In this document: piece after piece, positions 11,390 to 22,622 of the stretch | How positions within the stretch are numbered: the stretch's first letter is position 1 | How the letters are laid out: each line of letters starts with the position of its first letter | Assembly: GCA_016800925.1 (NCBI GenBank) | Contig: JABCPU010000196.1 | Span: 59,276 to 123,275 of the forward strand | DNA: 64,000 bases | Source: Suillus spraguei | Lineage: Eukaryota > Basidiomycota > Agaricomycetes > Boletales > Suillaceae | Reading direction: 5' to 3' | The notes under the pieces: model-generated | Databases searched by the model: none | Seen by the model: the letters and a program-made list of their open reading frames with translations, nothing else | Told to the model about the DNA's origin: nothing | Translations under genes and position numbers: made by a program

Positions 11390-12290
11390 CTCAGAAAAAT
11401 GTGAGACAACAAAAGGAATTTGATCCACACATTTACAACTTGAAACTCACAAAAATGTATATCATGTAAATTTTCTATTTCCTTACACAGTTCACCGAGT
11501 GTCAAGTACCAAGACCTGAGACCCGAATCCTGAATTCCTGGCAATGTACCAAGTGCCGGGTGCTGAGTGCCAAAACCTGAAACTTGAAACTTGAAACATA
11601 ACACTTGAAACTCACAAAAATCTGTATCATGCAAAATTTCTATTTCCTTACACAGTTCACCGAGTGTTGAGTACCAAGACCTAAGACCTGAATCCCGAAT
11701 GTAGGGTTGGCAGGCTAGCTGCGGAGGTCCGGAGGTCCGGAGATATGGAGATCAGGGCCAGAGATCATAGTGGAGATGGGGTGTGAAATACAGTATGTGA
11801 CAGAAACTCGCAAAAATGTATATCATGTAAAATTTTCATTTCCTTACACAGTTCATTGAATGTTGAGTAGCAAGACCCAAGACCTGAATTCCTGGCAATG
11901 TAGCAAGTGCTGAGTGCCAAAGCTCAAAACTTGAAACTTGAAACTTGAAACTCACAAAAATCTGTATCATGTAAATTTTCTATTTCCTTACACAGTTCAC
12001 TGAGTGTTAAGTACCAAGCCCTGAGACCCGAATTCCTGGCAATGTAGCAAGTGCTGAGTGCCAAAGCCCAAAACTTGAAACTCAAAACTCGCAAACATCT
12101 GTATTATGTAAAATTTCTATTTCCTGACACAGTTCACTGAGTGTCAAGTACCAATACCAGAAACCCAAAACCCAAAACCCTGGCATACACAACATGTATG
12201 CCAGGGTTTTGGGTTTTGGGTCTTGGTACTCAACACTTGGTGAACTGTGTAAGGAATAGAAATTTTACATGATATACATTTTTGCGAGTG
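11390..12290. repeat. Subterminal satellite array, type 2, with palindrome
   Basis: Units of about 150-180 bp share CTATTTCCTTACACAGTTCA, GAATTCCTGGCAATGTA and repeated CTTGAAA. The array turns back on itself at 12170-12205, where TACACAACATGTATGCCAGG is flanked by inverted CCCAAAACCC. A 110-bp inverted piece of the LTR-A start lies at 11697-11806. Confidence 0.8.
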
Positions 12291-12292
12291 TC

Positions 12293-13636
12293 TGTCAAAT
12301 ACCATATTTCACACCCCATCTCCACTATGATCTCTGGCCCTGATCTCCATATCTCCGGACCTCCGGACCTCCACAGCTAGCCTGCCAACCCTACCCTGCA
12401 CCTGGTCCACTCCAAGCACAGTCATACCCACCACTATTTCTGGACTTTCCCTCCAGTGGCATTCTGGATGTACCTTCACTATGTGTCCTGCTCCGGATCT
12501 CCCTGCATTCTTCTCCAGACATATTCCCATGCCACGTGCATTACACCATTTAGGGTATGTCCTTGTCTCCAGCTCTCGGTTACCTCTGTCTCTGTCTTGA
12601 TAATCTCTTTCATACATATCTCATCTCTGAGTTCATTTAATTATGTTCTGTTGTACTTAGTAGTATGTTTCCGCATGGTTCATACATAGCCTTGGATTAT
12701 GCTTACTGATCCTTACCTATGATACCTACAGTATATAAACTCGCACTGAAGTACTCTGGACTTCAGTTTGGTCATTACTGTCTGATTACTTACTTTCTTC
12801 TTTCTACTTATTCTCTGCTTTATATCTTGCTACCTTCTCATGTCAATATAACTCAATTCCATTCTTGCACTTGGGCTCTGGCCCTTGTAAGCCTCCGGTT
12901 CAGGCCTATGGGAGTATTCCCTAGGCCGGACTTTTGACCCTTTGTTATAATATACTTTCCGAACTTTGTCTGAACTCCAGTCTTTATCTCTGTTCACCTC
13001 CGGCTCTACCTTTGGTAGTCTTCTTCTGTTTGTTTCTACTCTGGACTTTGTCCGTAGTAGCCTGGACATTCCTTACATAATCTCCGGACCTACTCCTCCA
13101 TAGTAGGGCAATACTTCCCCCCAGATCCACAAAGCTCCGCTCCTCCATTTCTCCACTCCTCCACTCCTCCATTTCTCTGTTTCTCCACTCCTCTTCCTCC
13201 GGACCTCCTATCTCCGGACCTCTGGACCTGACCTATCCTATCCTTGACCTCCTGTGGATCATATTTTCCCCTGGAGCCTTGCTCCAATCCTGCCCTGGAC
13301 TTCATCCAGCGGTCTTCCCTTCACCCATTCTACTTGGGACTTGTCCCAGTAGTCTTACCTCTATCTCCGCCTACCTCCAGTGTAGTTTTCTACACTTCTC
13401 CAGAAGTTTATTGGTGCTCTATGGAGCAATCCAGCCCAAGAGTTCCTCCAAGGTTCTCCCTCAGACTTCACAAGAACTCCTCTTTGGACTTCATACAAAA
13501 TTAGGGGCATGTACTTAGGTAAGGGGCACAGCGCACAAGCTGAGGCCAAGCCCCCATGAATTAGTATGACCCTCCAGTATGACCCCATGCAAAGCTGGAA
13601 CTTCTGAATAGCCTCTGGTTTTGCATGGCCATAACA
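12293..13636 (+). repeat. Long LTR, family A
   Basis: Begins TGTCAAATACCATATTTCAC and ends TGCATGGCCATAACA. It contains a TATA box (CAGTATATAAAC, about 12729), pyrimidine-rich CTCCGGACCTCC runs and the motif GGGGCACAGCGCACAAGCTG before the end, shared with LTR family B. A near-complete inverted copy lies at 15944-17073. No target duplication was found. No internal protein-coding region is attributable to it in this window. Confidence 0.65.
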
Positions 13637-13654
13637 GTTTTGAGTTTTGGCACT

Positions 13655-14825
13655 TAGCACTCAGTGATTCAATAATTTGCTTCTGGCAGAGGTAACATTC
13701 ATTGACAAAAATTGTATATACATCAATTACTATGCAATTATGTCAACCTCCTCACAAGACCCTTTAACCTTCACCTCAACATCCAAGAACAAAAACATAG
13801 AAAGTCACATTTTTGACACTTTGGATGTTTTCAGTATCTGACTCTTGCATAAATAATACAGCCTCTTCATATATCATTATAATACCATATATACTTGCTT
13901 TGTATGACAAGGATCAGCTTAAAATAGGCCAGAGTTTTGAACTAGTGTGAATGCTTACTATTTCTACTGATAAGGAGCCCATACTTTCAAAACATCAAAG
14001 TACATTAATCAGACACCTGGAGTAGATTTAAAATACATTCACTATGATATATCTAAATTTATAAAACCATCCGACAAGAATTGAGTGCTGAGGAAGTGAA
14101 ATAGATAAGAAATTGACTGTGGGAAAGTTCAAAGTCCAAAATGGTCAGTTGGGCAGTTGTAGGACTTTGATGCTGGGTCAACTGAGATATACACCACATC
14201 CCTTCCACCACCCTCCAACCTCAGGGCAGTATGCAGTATATGTTCCTTCAGTAGTCTAACATGTATCTTACATATTTTGAATGAAATATTTAACCTGTAC
14301 CATATATAAATGTGACTTTGTGTAAAAAGATGTCAATTGTCACTTTTCACGCATATGTCATTTTACTTATAATTCAGTCAGTCCTTCATGGATCTTTCTA
14401 AAACTTCAAATACATCATTAGGGACATATATGAGAGGTAAATCACACATTAGATCACTTATCACAAGCTTGATTATTATGTAGGCTTCTTATCAGTAGAA
14501 ATATCCCCTGTACATGACATATCAGATTTGTGGCCTATATACAACTGATCCTTTGCATATGACACATGTGGGAGTGTACTACTGTTGATGTCTGAGCAGG
14601 GCTGGCCATTTATGCAATGGTAAGACATTCAAAAACATTAAAAATGATTGAGGAGCAACAGGAGGGCATCCATGATAAGATAGTCGAGATTGAACTGGAT
14701 GTTGAGGCGAAGGTTAAAGGGTCTTGTGAGGAGGTTGACATAATTGCATAGTGATAGATGTATATACAATTTTTTTCAATGAATGTTACCTCTGCCAGAA
14801 GCAAATTATTGAATCACTGAGTGCC
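13655..14825. repeat. Foldback (inverted repeat) centred near 14232
   Basis: The stretch 13655-13810 is the reverse complement of about 14690-14825, and TTTCTACTGATAAGGAGCC (about 13958) mirrors 14485-14505, so the segment folds on a centre near 14232. Between the arms the DNA is AT-rich, nearly CpG-free, and shows no recognisable gene. Confidence 0.7.
14640..14755 (+). pseudogene. C-terminal fragment of a KDZ-linked cargo gene
   Basis: Reading +: IEEQQEGIHDKIVEIELDV, then a short acidic tail and stop at about 14750. The first part matches the C-terminal MEEQDEGIHEKMAEVK of the intact 246-aa gene at 50619-51421. The tail and the 3' flank (ATAGATGTATATACAAT) match the end of the cysteine-cluster gene at 60975-61010. 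It therefore looks like a remnant, possibly a fusion, of KDZ cargo genes. The same segment is present inverted at about 13660-13800. Confidence 0.55.
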
Positions 14826-14879
14826 GAGTCCTGAGTGCCAAGTGCCAAAACTTGAAACCCAAACTCAAAACTCACAAAG

Positions 14880-15740
14880 TGTCAAGTACTGAGACCTGAG
14901 ACCCAAAACCCTGGCATACAGTTTCAAGTTTCAAGTTTCAAGTTTTGGGGTTCAGGGTCAGGGTTTGGGTTCCAGCACGAGGCACTTGTTACATTGCCAG
15001 GAATTCGGGATTTGGGTCCCAGGTTTTGGTACTTGACACTTGGTGAACTGTATAAGGAAATAGAAATTTTACATGATACAGATTTTTGCGAGTTTCAAGT
15101 TTCAAGTTTCAGGGTTTGAGTTCTGGCAGTCGACACTTGTTAAATTGCCAGGAATTTGGGATTTGGGTCTCAGGTCTTGGTACTTGACACTTGGTGAACT
15201 GTATAAGGAAATAGAAAATTTACATGTTACACATTTTTGCAAGTTTCAAGTTGTAAGTTTCAGAGTTCGGGGGTCGTGTTCCGGCACTTGGCACCTGTTA
15301 CATTGCCAGGAATTTGGGATTTGAATCCTGGGTCGTGGTACTTGACACTCGGTGAACTGTGTAAGGAAATAGAAATTTTACATGATACAGATGTTTGCAA
15401 GTTTCAATTTTGAAGTTTGAAGTTTCAGGGTTTGGGGTTGGGTTCCAGCACTTGGCACTTGTTACATTGCCAGGAATTCGGGATTTGGGTTCTGGGTCTT
15501 GGTACTTGACACTCGGTGAACTGTGCAAGGAAATAGAAAATTTAAATGATATAGATTTTTGCAAGTTTCAATTTTGAAGTTTGAAGTTTCGGGGTTCGGG
15601 GGTCAGGTTCCAGCACTTGGCACTTGTTACATTGCCAAGGATTCGGGATTTGGGTCCTGGGTCTTGGTACTTGGCAATCAGTGAACTGTGTAAGGAAATA
15701 GACATTTTACATGTTATACATTTTTGCAAGTTTCAAGTTT
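14880..15740. repeat. Subterminal satellite array, type 2, inverted
   Basis: Five units of roughly 160 bp in the opposite orientation to 11390-12290: GCCAGGAATTCGGGATTTGG, ACTTGACACTCGGTGAACTG, GTAAGGAAATAGAAATTTTA, then TTGCAAGTTTCAAGTTT. Short ORFs across it are repeat artefacts. Confidence 0.85.
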
Positions 15741-15943
15741 TGAGTCTTGAGTTTCAGCTTTTTATTGCCTCACATTTTTCTGAGTCCCAAGTGCCTAATC
15801 CTGAGTACTGAACCCCGACACCTGGTAGTCCACAATTTCAGGGTTTGGCACTTGGGATTCAGCACTCAGGACTCAGACAAATGTCAGGCAATAAAAAGAT
15901 TTGATTCACACATTTTTGGTAGATATCTTTTTCGTCTCGAATC

Positions 15944-17073
15944 TGTTATGGCCATGCAAAACCGGAGGCTACTCAGAACTTCCAGCTTTGCATGGGGTCG
16001 TACTGGAGTGTCATAACTAAATCATGGGGGCTTGGCCTCAGCTCATGCACTGTGCCCCTAATTTCGCATGAAGTCCAAGGGGGAGTTCCGTGAAGTCCAG
16101 AGGGGAACTCCGGAGGAACTCTAGGGCTAGTGTCACAACCCACAAATGAATTAATGCAAGGGCAGAGACTAGAACTCAAACAAAGGTTATCACAAAGAGA
16201 AAGAGGAGCAAGGACATCTTGGATTGCTACTAGGTAGATACAAGAGGTTTGAACTAAAGAACTACTACAGCAAAACTAGCTAACTATATACACATATTGA
16301 AACTGAGATGTAAACTGAGTTTGAAGCTACTAGCCAATCATAAAATAGAAATGAGAATCGTACAATGTGATAGTTGTGACATTGTTATGACATCATATTC
16401 TAGAAGGTTCTAAGATCACATGATACTATCTTATCTTATCTTATCCGATAGCATCATAAAAGATCTCTTCATCTTCATCAGGAAGTTCAGTTATAGAAAT
16501 GAATATGGGAATTTCAATAGGGTTAGGGTTTGTCTTAGCGCTGGGTTTAGACGCTTTAGGAAAATTGAGAAAAGAGTAATGATTTGTATTTGGAATTTGT
16601 GACAGCTAGACTGCTCAATAGAGCGCCGACAGACTACCGGAGGAGTGTGGGAAACATGCAGGAACTATTTCTGGAGGACAGGAAATAAAGGTAAGACTAC
16701 TGGGTCGAGTCTCAAGTAGAATGGAATGGAGGATGGACTGCCAGACAAAGTCCAGGGCAAGATATGAGGGAAGCTCTAGGGGGAAAAATGATCCACAGGA
16801 TGTCAAGGGTGGGGTAGGACAGGACCAGAGGTCCGGAGATAGGAGGTCTGGAGATAGGAGGTCTGGAGGGGGAGGAGTGGAGGAGTGGAGGACCAGAGAA
16901 GTGACGCTCCGTGGATCCAAGGGGAAGTATTTAGGACATAGACGAGGATCAGAAGTCTCAGATATCAGAGGAGGGACAGTCTGGACATAGTGGTGGATGA
17001 GACTGTGCTCAGGGTGGGCTAGGATGTGCATAGGGTTAGTAAGCTAGCTGCAGAGGTCTGAAGGTCCAGTCAG
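15944..17073 (-). repeat. LTR family A, inverted copy, 5' truncated
   Basis: Reverse complement of 12293-13636, from TGTTATGGCCATGCAAA at 15944 to about GCAGAGGTCTGAAGG at 17060. About 100 bp of its outer end is missing. It is interrupted by the solo LTR at 16131-16604. With 12293-13636 it forms a large inverted pair around the foldback. Confidence 0.65.
16131..16604 (-). repeat. solo LTR, Ty3-2 family, TSD GCTAG
   Basis: A 474-bp inverted copy of the Ty3-2 LTR, from TGTCACAACCC to TTTGTGACA, flanked by the perfect 5-bp duplication GCTAG (16126-16130 and 16605-16609). It is inserted into the inverted LTR-A copy. Confidence 0.95.
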
Positions 17074-17079
17074 ATGATA

Positions 17080-20000
17080 TGCAACTACCTCAGCTCTGTC
17101 ATGTCTACAATTATCATACATACCATCTCCATTGATCTGTATAGATATTCCAATGATCTGCTTGTCTAAATGCTACAAAAAAGCAAAAGAGGAGGTAGAA
17201 AGAATGCTGCAAGGGTGAGTCAAAAATCTAAATGAAGCAAAGAAGTACTAATCTAATTTTAACGTATATACACCTATCAGGATGGAGAAGTGACACATTT
17301 GCACTTGAATGATCAACCTGTGCAGGTACATATTCATGACAATAATATAGTGAAACAGACACAAAATTCAAACTCTCAGGCTACTAAGTGCAGAGCCAGA
17401 ACTAGATGAGTTGATCTACTTATACTAGCTGATAGATTGAAATTTGGCATATATAATGACAGGTCTGAAAATGCAAGTGAAACAAACAAGTTAGTTCATG
17501 GCCAAAGCATTATGTCTATTAGATAAATATCAGTAATTCCATTGATCATCAATATCAAGTGGATCAGAAATGCAATTTCACTACCTTGAAACTTTGCAGA
17601 ACTGGACAACATACCTAAGCTTAAGAAGAACTGATTGTGGTTGTATCTGGCCAGCACTGACTGACTGTTGGTGTCATTGAAATACAATCAAAATCTGAAG
17701 GATAAGCTTGTATCATTAACAAAGAAATCAGATAAGATCAGGGACTTCAGAACACTCACAAATGATCATCTGGACACATACAAAAACATGGAGAAAGAGA
17801 TGGAAGTACTAATGGGTCTATTGGTAGGAATAGGAAAATGGAGAGTGATGATCTATGATTAAGGTGAGTAGATCAGTACATGTATAGCACAAGTTGCTAG
17901 GGCAGCAGCAAAACATACTCATTAAGGAGTGCATCTGCTCTGGCAACAAGTTTCTAATGCACTCTCTTCTAATATATTATATTACTCCTGTAGTGAAGCT
18001 ATTGGCTAAGGGCAATGGGTTGGCCCTGCATCCAATTACATGAATATCAAGAGACACAGGAAGAGGTGCTAATTACCATCTTGAAAAAGATGGTTATAGC
18101 ACATGCTAATGCACTAGATAGTACCAAAAATGAAGTAGCCATTAAGATGCTCAAGGAGGAATGTGAAGGAAAGAAGAATGTACACCTGCAAAAAGTCTTA
18201 CATCACAAGGAATTATACATACTCCTGTCTAATCACTTTTTCAAGTTGGGCCCCCATTTTCATCAAAGGCATGAATTTGCTGTGACCTGATTGTCAAAAT
18301 TGATCAATATAAAAATGTGTGTGAGTACAAGTTTAATACAATCCCAGAGGAACATTAAGGCTTACCATGAATTTAGCTATATATACTATTGATTGATGTA
18401 TGATGTACATAGCTTCAAGTACTCACTTGTCAAAAGGAATTCCCATTGTACAAGACCATCAATTGCCTATTAGCAGTGGCAGAGAATGTCAATGTCAATG
18501 TCAAGGCATAGCTCACTGAATTGTGTGAATCAATGTTGAGCTATGCATCCAATGAGTTAGGCAAACTCTCTACATAGTCAGAGGCCATAGGCCAAATCAA
18601 TGAGCATGTAGCAAAGTTATTCTCAGGGAATAAAAACTATATCTAGAGGATGTCACCTGCTTATGTGATGGCATTGAGCAAGTATTGAGCTTGTATGATA
18701 TGCACCTTGCAAGAATTGTGATCCTTGCTGCAGAAAAAAAGGATATGATACAAGGTAACAAGATACTGAGGCATCTCAATAGCATTGTTACTTATGTAAC
18801 CCTCAGCCTTACTCCTAATAAAAGTGATAACCTCATACTAGAGCCACTCATTGGAGGGTGGCTAATGGACTATATCTGAGACTATCTGACAAGGGTACAA
18901 TTGGGAATTGCAGAGGTAAGCAAAACAGTCATAATTTTCAAGAGAATCACTGACTAGATGTCAATGATAGATCTATTGCTGGTTCAAGTCCCTGCTTGAT
19001 CACTTCTGTCATGTCAGTGGAAGGATATATGTCATGGATGATTGGTCCACAATAATACTCAACAACATCACAAAGGACTAATGAATAGTTGAACCCAATG
19101 CTGGTCTGCTATGAGTCTAAATTTGTGAATAAAAGAACTTATATTTATGTGTAAATCAAGATCACAGAAGTTATATAGACTCACAGACTATCATTTGACA
19201 TGTGTCTAAACAATGAAATGCCCAAAATAGGACGTTAAGATATACAATGACTAAAGGACAACAAAGAGTTCAATGAGACTATTACCAAAATAAAGACTAG
19301 CAAGAAGTTCTTTTGTAAGACTCTGTTGAAATTAGTGACCTAATGAAAGCAAAAGAATATTGTTCATCATCAGGACTTCATTCATGAGATTAGCCATCTA
19401 CTAGCCATAGAAACTATGAATGAGACCTCTTCCTCTCAAAGACTTAGCTTAGAGCAACTAGATCTCATAAAATATCATCCACAGCTTCTGACTAATGAGT
19501 GGGTAGGTGCTCTACAGAGACTAATGGAAACCATGCTCACAGAATATATTCAGCCTATATAGACCATTAAAAATGAGAGGCTATGCATGGTTAAAAAAAT
19601 TCAACTAGTAAGACAGCCTAATCATCAAAGATACACAGATGGGCTTTCAACACATGATTATCCAGATCCAGCATACCATTATGCAAAAGCAGCAGCAGGT
19701 GAAAGAATGACTCATGCTCAAGGAAGTCCATAAGGATGCTATCCATAAACTCATGAACCCATGTAGAAAGTCCTCATCATTGCTGAATACCCTGATGTCT
19801 GCAGATGTGTGGGTGCAAATAGAGCAAATGATCAAGGTGATATTCAAGCACACATACTACTGTTTTATAAACTGACCTTTCATCTCATTGCTCTTACATT
19901 ATTTTCTTTTTAGGGTATTCTACTTAACATGTTTAGAGAATGAGACTGGCTATTATCTGACAATCCAATCAAGTCCTTTGTTATTTGCACTAATGTTGTC

Positions 20001-20336
20001 AATCTAAAGATTAATCTCCCTCAATATCACAATGATGAGCATACATTGGTGAGTCAAATATATTCATGATATGTATGCTTATTTAGATAGTTATACTAAT
20101 ATATATTATAGGAATACAACAATAAGTATCCTGAATGAGATCCAAATTCTATCTCTATGCTACAGGACACCTGAACAACAACAATTGTCCTACTAGGTAT
20201 GTATTCTATATTATAACTATGCTGATATCAATCTTGACCTATGATTTAACTTTCATATAGACACATATCTAAAGTCAGCACAAAAAACAGTTGCATTGAT
20301 TACATCTATTTTGATGGAGTACAATAATAAGGTTAC
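17080..20336 (+). pseudogene. Eroded unknown gene with ParB/Srx-like SGQHR motif (copy 1)
   Basis: Broken coding on the plus strand, matched piece by piece by the minus-strand copy at 26883-30000. Shared segments: KFGIYND near 17440; the motif SGQH followed by TGA at 17646-17660, where CGA (Arg) is expected; a helical region from 17680; YQETQEEVL near 18050; AAEKKDMIQGNKILRHLNSI near 18727; GWLMDY; QLGIAEVS near 18890; and MDDWSTIILNN near 19030. Intron-like GTGAGT...AG segments separate them. SGQHR-x-x-AL resembles the ParB/sulfiredoxin-fold signature, a tentative reading. The DNA is AT-rich with almost no CpG. Ty3-2 is inserted right after 20336. The family is not recognised; function unknown. 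Confidence 0.45.
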
Positions 20337-20811
20337 TGTCACGAATTCCAAATACAAATCATTACTCTTTTCTTAATTTCCCTAAAGTGTCTAAACCTAG
20401 CGCTAAGACAAACACAAACTCCATCGAAATCCCTATAACCGCTTCTATAACCGAACTTCCTGATGAAGATGAAGAGATCTTTTATGATGCTATCAGATAA
20501 GATAAGATAAGATAGTATCACGTGATCTTAGAACCTTCTAGAATATGATGTCATAACAATGTCACAACTATCACATCGTACGATTCTCGTTTCTATTTTA
20601 TGATTGGCTAGTAGTTTCAAACTCAGTTTATATCTCAGTTTCAATATGTGTATATAGTTAGCTAGTTTCGCTGTAGTAGTTCTTTAGTTCAAACCTCTTG
20701 TATCTACAACTGTAGCAATCCAAGACGTCCTTGCTCTTTCCTTTTCTTGTGATAACCTTAGTTTGAGTCCTAGTCTCTGCCCTTGCGTTAATTTGTTTGT
20801 GGGTTGTGACA
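20337..20811 (+). repeat. 5' LTR of Ty3-2
   Basis: Starts TGTCACGAATTCC and ends GGGTTGTGACA. It includes GATAAGATAAGATAAGATAG tandem motifs near 20500. Differences from the 3' LTR are CACG/CATG at the start and TTTGTT/TTCATT near the end. Confidence 0.97.
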
Positions 20812-21584
20812 TTAGGTTTGAACTTTAGGGGACTCCGACTCGCATACCGCTGCATACTTTTCTTCTGGATTCCTCTTCAATGATAGTACCGTTGTAGACG
20901 ACTCTCAGAAGTCTCTTATCATCTTCTGTATGCGTCTGTAAAGGCACTCGCACTTGCAGGCCAGTACAAAACGTTTTGTCTTGCCCGACCCTAAAAAGTC
21001 GCGATCTTTCTTCTCCCCTTTGCTCACTTGAGTGCATTTCTACCAATAGTCTTTTGTAGTTAGTAGACCTCTACCAGGCCCAGCCTTACACTGCTGCTGC
21101 TAGTAGACGGTGGATGAGCAACATTAGGTGTTCGATCCATGACCTCAGTGCTGGCCCAAGACCCTGCCTGCTGAGCTCTATGATAGTTTCCTTTTTACGA
21201 TAGTTTTCTCTTCATACAATAGAAGGTCTAGTCTTCTTCGAAGTATTTAGTGGAATTGCCTCGTTGTTCAAGATAGACTGGTCGCTTGTAAGCTTCGGCT
21301 GGAAGAGCACTGTGTCCCTCGAGTTTTTCCCACTTGGAAGATCACAAAAACCTTTACTATAGTTTTCTTAGTTAGTACATAGGGAAGCGCCTAGTTGGGT
21401 TGATTAAGAACCCTTTAGGACCTGAGTATGTGGTAGATCCGATCAGATATCGGGGACCGCTCAGTTTTCCATTTATATACTTCTTTTCCCATCTCCTTTT
21501 TACCATTTTTCCTATTCAGGTTGACCGTTACGACTAGTCAACCACAGACATCAGTAAATCGGGTTCCAGAATACAACTGGTACT
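20812..21584 (+). other. Untranslated leader of Ty3-2
   Basis: 773 bp between the 5' LTR and gag, where the primer-binding site (immediately after 20811) and packaging signals are expected. No ORF of note. I could not match the primer-binding site to a particular tRNA. Confidence 0.6.
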
Positions 21585-22622
21585 ATGTCTGCTCCCGCCA
21601 CTACCATTCACAACGAACAAGCTTTGGCTGAGTATATCGCAAATGCTATCAATGTTGCGATTGCTCCAGTCCAAGAGCAAGTTCAAAGACTCAAGAATAT
21701 GAACGATGTCCTACAAGACCAGAACGAAAAACTCCATGAAGAACTTCGTCAATATAGGGAAAGAATTGATGAACTAGAAGCAAAACCTACATCAACAGGA
21801 GGAGCTCCCAAAATTGCGAAGCCAACAGAGTTCACTGGAGGAAAAGATTCCATCGACGTCGAAACATTCTTGGCACAAGTATCCCTTTACCTCACACAAT
21901 ATCCCAATGCAACGCAACAACAACATCTCAGCTTAATGTTGTCATATCTTAAGGGAAATGCCGGAAAATGGGCAGAACCTTACATTAAGAAACAAGCTGC
22001 AGGAGAATTGGACTTCCAAGACTTCTTAGAGGAGTTCTCACGCATGTTTAAAGATGAGAACAAAGAAGCGAAGGCCATTAGAGAATTAGAGACCCTTAGG
22101 CAAGGATCTAGTTCTGTTCCAGAATACGTTGCATCCTTTAAACAAAAGTCAGTATTCACAAATTTCTCCGACTATGACCTCCGCCTCAAACTCCAATCTG
22201 GTCTACAAACCTGGATCAAAGAACAACTCGCTCATGTTGCGCTCAAAGACAAGAACACTTTCAATAAATTGGTTGAAAGAGCAGTGGAAATTGGGCAAAA
22301 CTTTGAAGAGTTGGATGCAGAGAAGAAGCGAAACACCTGGTGGACTCCTAAGTCTAACAGTGGAGTTCCTTCTTCATCAAGGGCTGGACCCAGTAACAGT
22401 GATGCTATGGATGTCGACTCCGGAAGGCAAAAGATTGCCCCCAAACCGCAAGGAAAGCCTGGTGCTTTCAAATGTTACAGATGCGGTGGAGAAGGCCATA
22501 TGGCTAGGAACTGTAAAGAAGCGCCAAAACCAGCGCAAGTGAAGGCATCATCTGCCGAAGAAGAAACCGCGCCTAAATGGTTCAAGGACTGGTTATCCTC
22601 CAAAGAAGGCAAGGGTTTTTAG
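21585..22622 (+). CDS. gag: Gag polyprotein of Ty3-2
   Basis: 345-aa capsid/nucleocapsid protein of the retrotransposon. An N-terminal coiled coil (about residues 28-72, VQEQVQRLKNMNDVLQDQNE) is followed by the retrotransposon Gag core (FTGGKDSIDVETFLAQVSLY to about residue 225) and a CCHC zinc knuckle CYRCGGEGHMARNC near residues 305-318, then a charged tail. The frame is uninterrupted and starts at a good ATG 773 bp after the LTR. It ends at TAG 22620-22622 directly after the heptamer GGGTTTT, from which pol is probably reached by a -1 shift. Uses ordinary codons with normal CpG, unlike the eroded DNA on either side of the element. Confidence 0.95.
   Translation: MSAPATTIHNEQALAEYIANAINVAIAPVQEQVQRLKNMNDVLQDQNEKLHEELRQYRERIDELEAKPTSTGGAPKIAKPTEFTGGKDSIDVETFLAQVSLYLTQYPNATQQQHLSLMLSYLKGNAGKWAEPYIKKQAAGELDFQDFLEEFSRMFKDENKEAKAIRELETLRQGSSSVPEYVASFKQKSVFTNFSDYDLRLKLQSGLQTWIKEQLAHVALKDKNTFNKLVERAVEIGQNFEELDAEKKRNTWWTPKSNSGVPSSSRAGPSNSDAMDVDSGRQKIAPKPQGKPGAFKCYRCGGEGHMARNCKEAPKPAQVKASSAEEETAPKWFKDWLSSKEGKGF
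22613..22619 (+). promoter_or_regulatory. putative -1 ribosomal frameshift site GGGTTTT
   Basis: In the gag frame the codons are AAG GGT TTT TAG, so the heptamer fits X-XXY-YYZ exactly and abuts the gag stop. A one-base backward slip enters the open pol frame (FLEGLKSESAD). A 10-bp palindrome GTCTGCAGAC lies about 20 nt downstream and could form a short stem. Confidence 0.7.

Larger units (their letters stand above)
9580..15943. mobile_element. Terminal fragment(s) of an older KDZ-type element
   Basis: Starting at 9580 with CAGTGACAAACTCCGTACTA, this stretch matches the inverted right end of the KDZ element (63300-64000): the same terminal sequence, the same GGGTGGGCC minisatellite, the same anchor GATGTAGCCACCAGAGAAT, and then the same family of satellite arrays. 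No transposase gene remains, only a short gene fragment at 14640-14755. It is invaded by LTRs (11697-11806 partial, 12293-13636) and bounded on the right by an inverted LTR at 15944. Decay is mostly C-to-T/G-to-A relative to the 64-kb end. Confidence 0.7.

Noticed and set aside
12410..12625. Host promoter and transcript start around the TATA box at 12729
   Set aside because: The TATA lies at the expected position within LTR family A and is shared with family B, so it is an LTR promoter.
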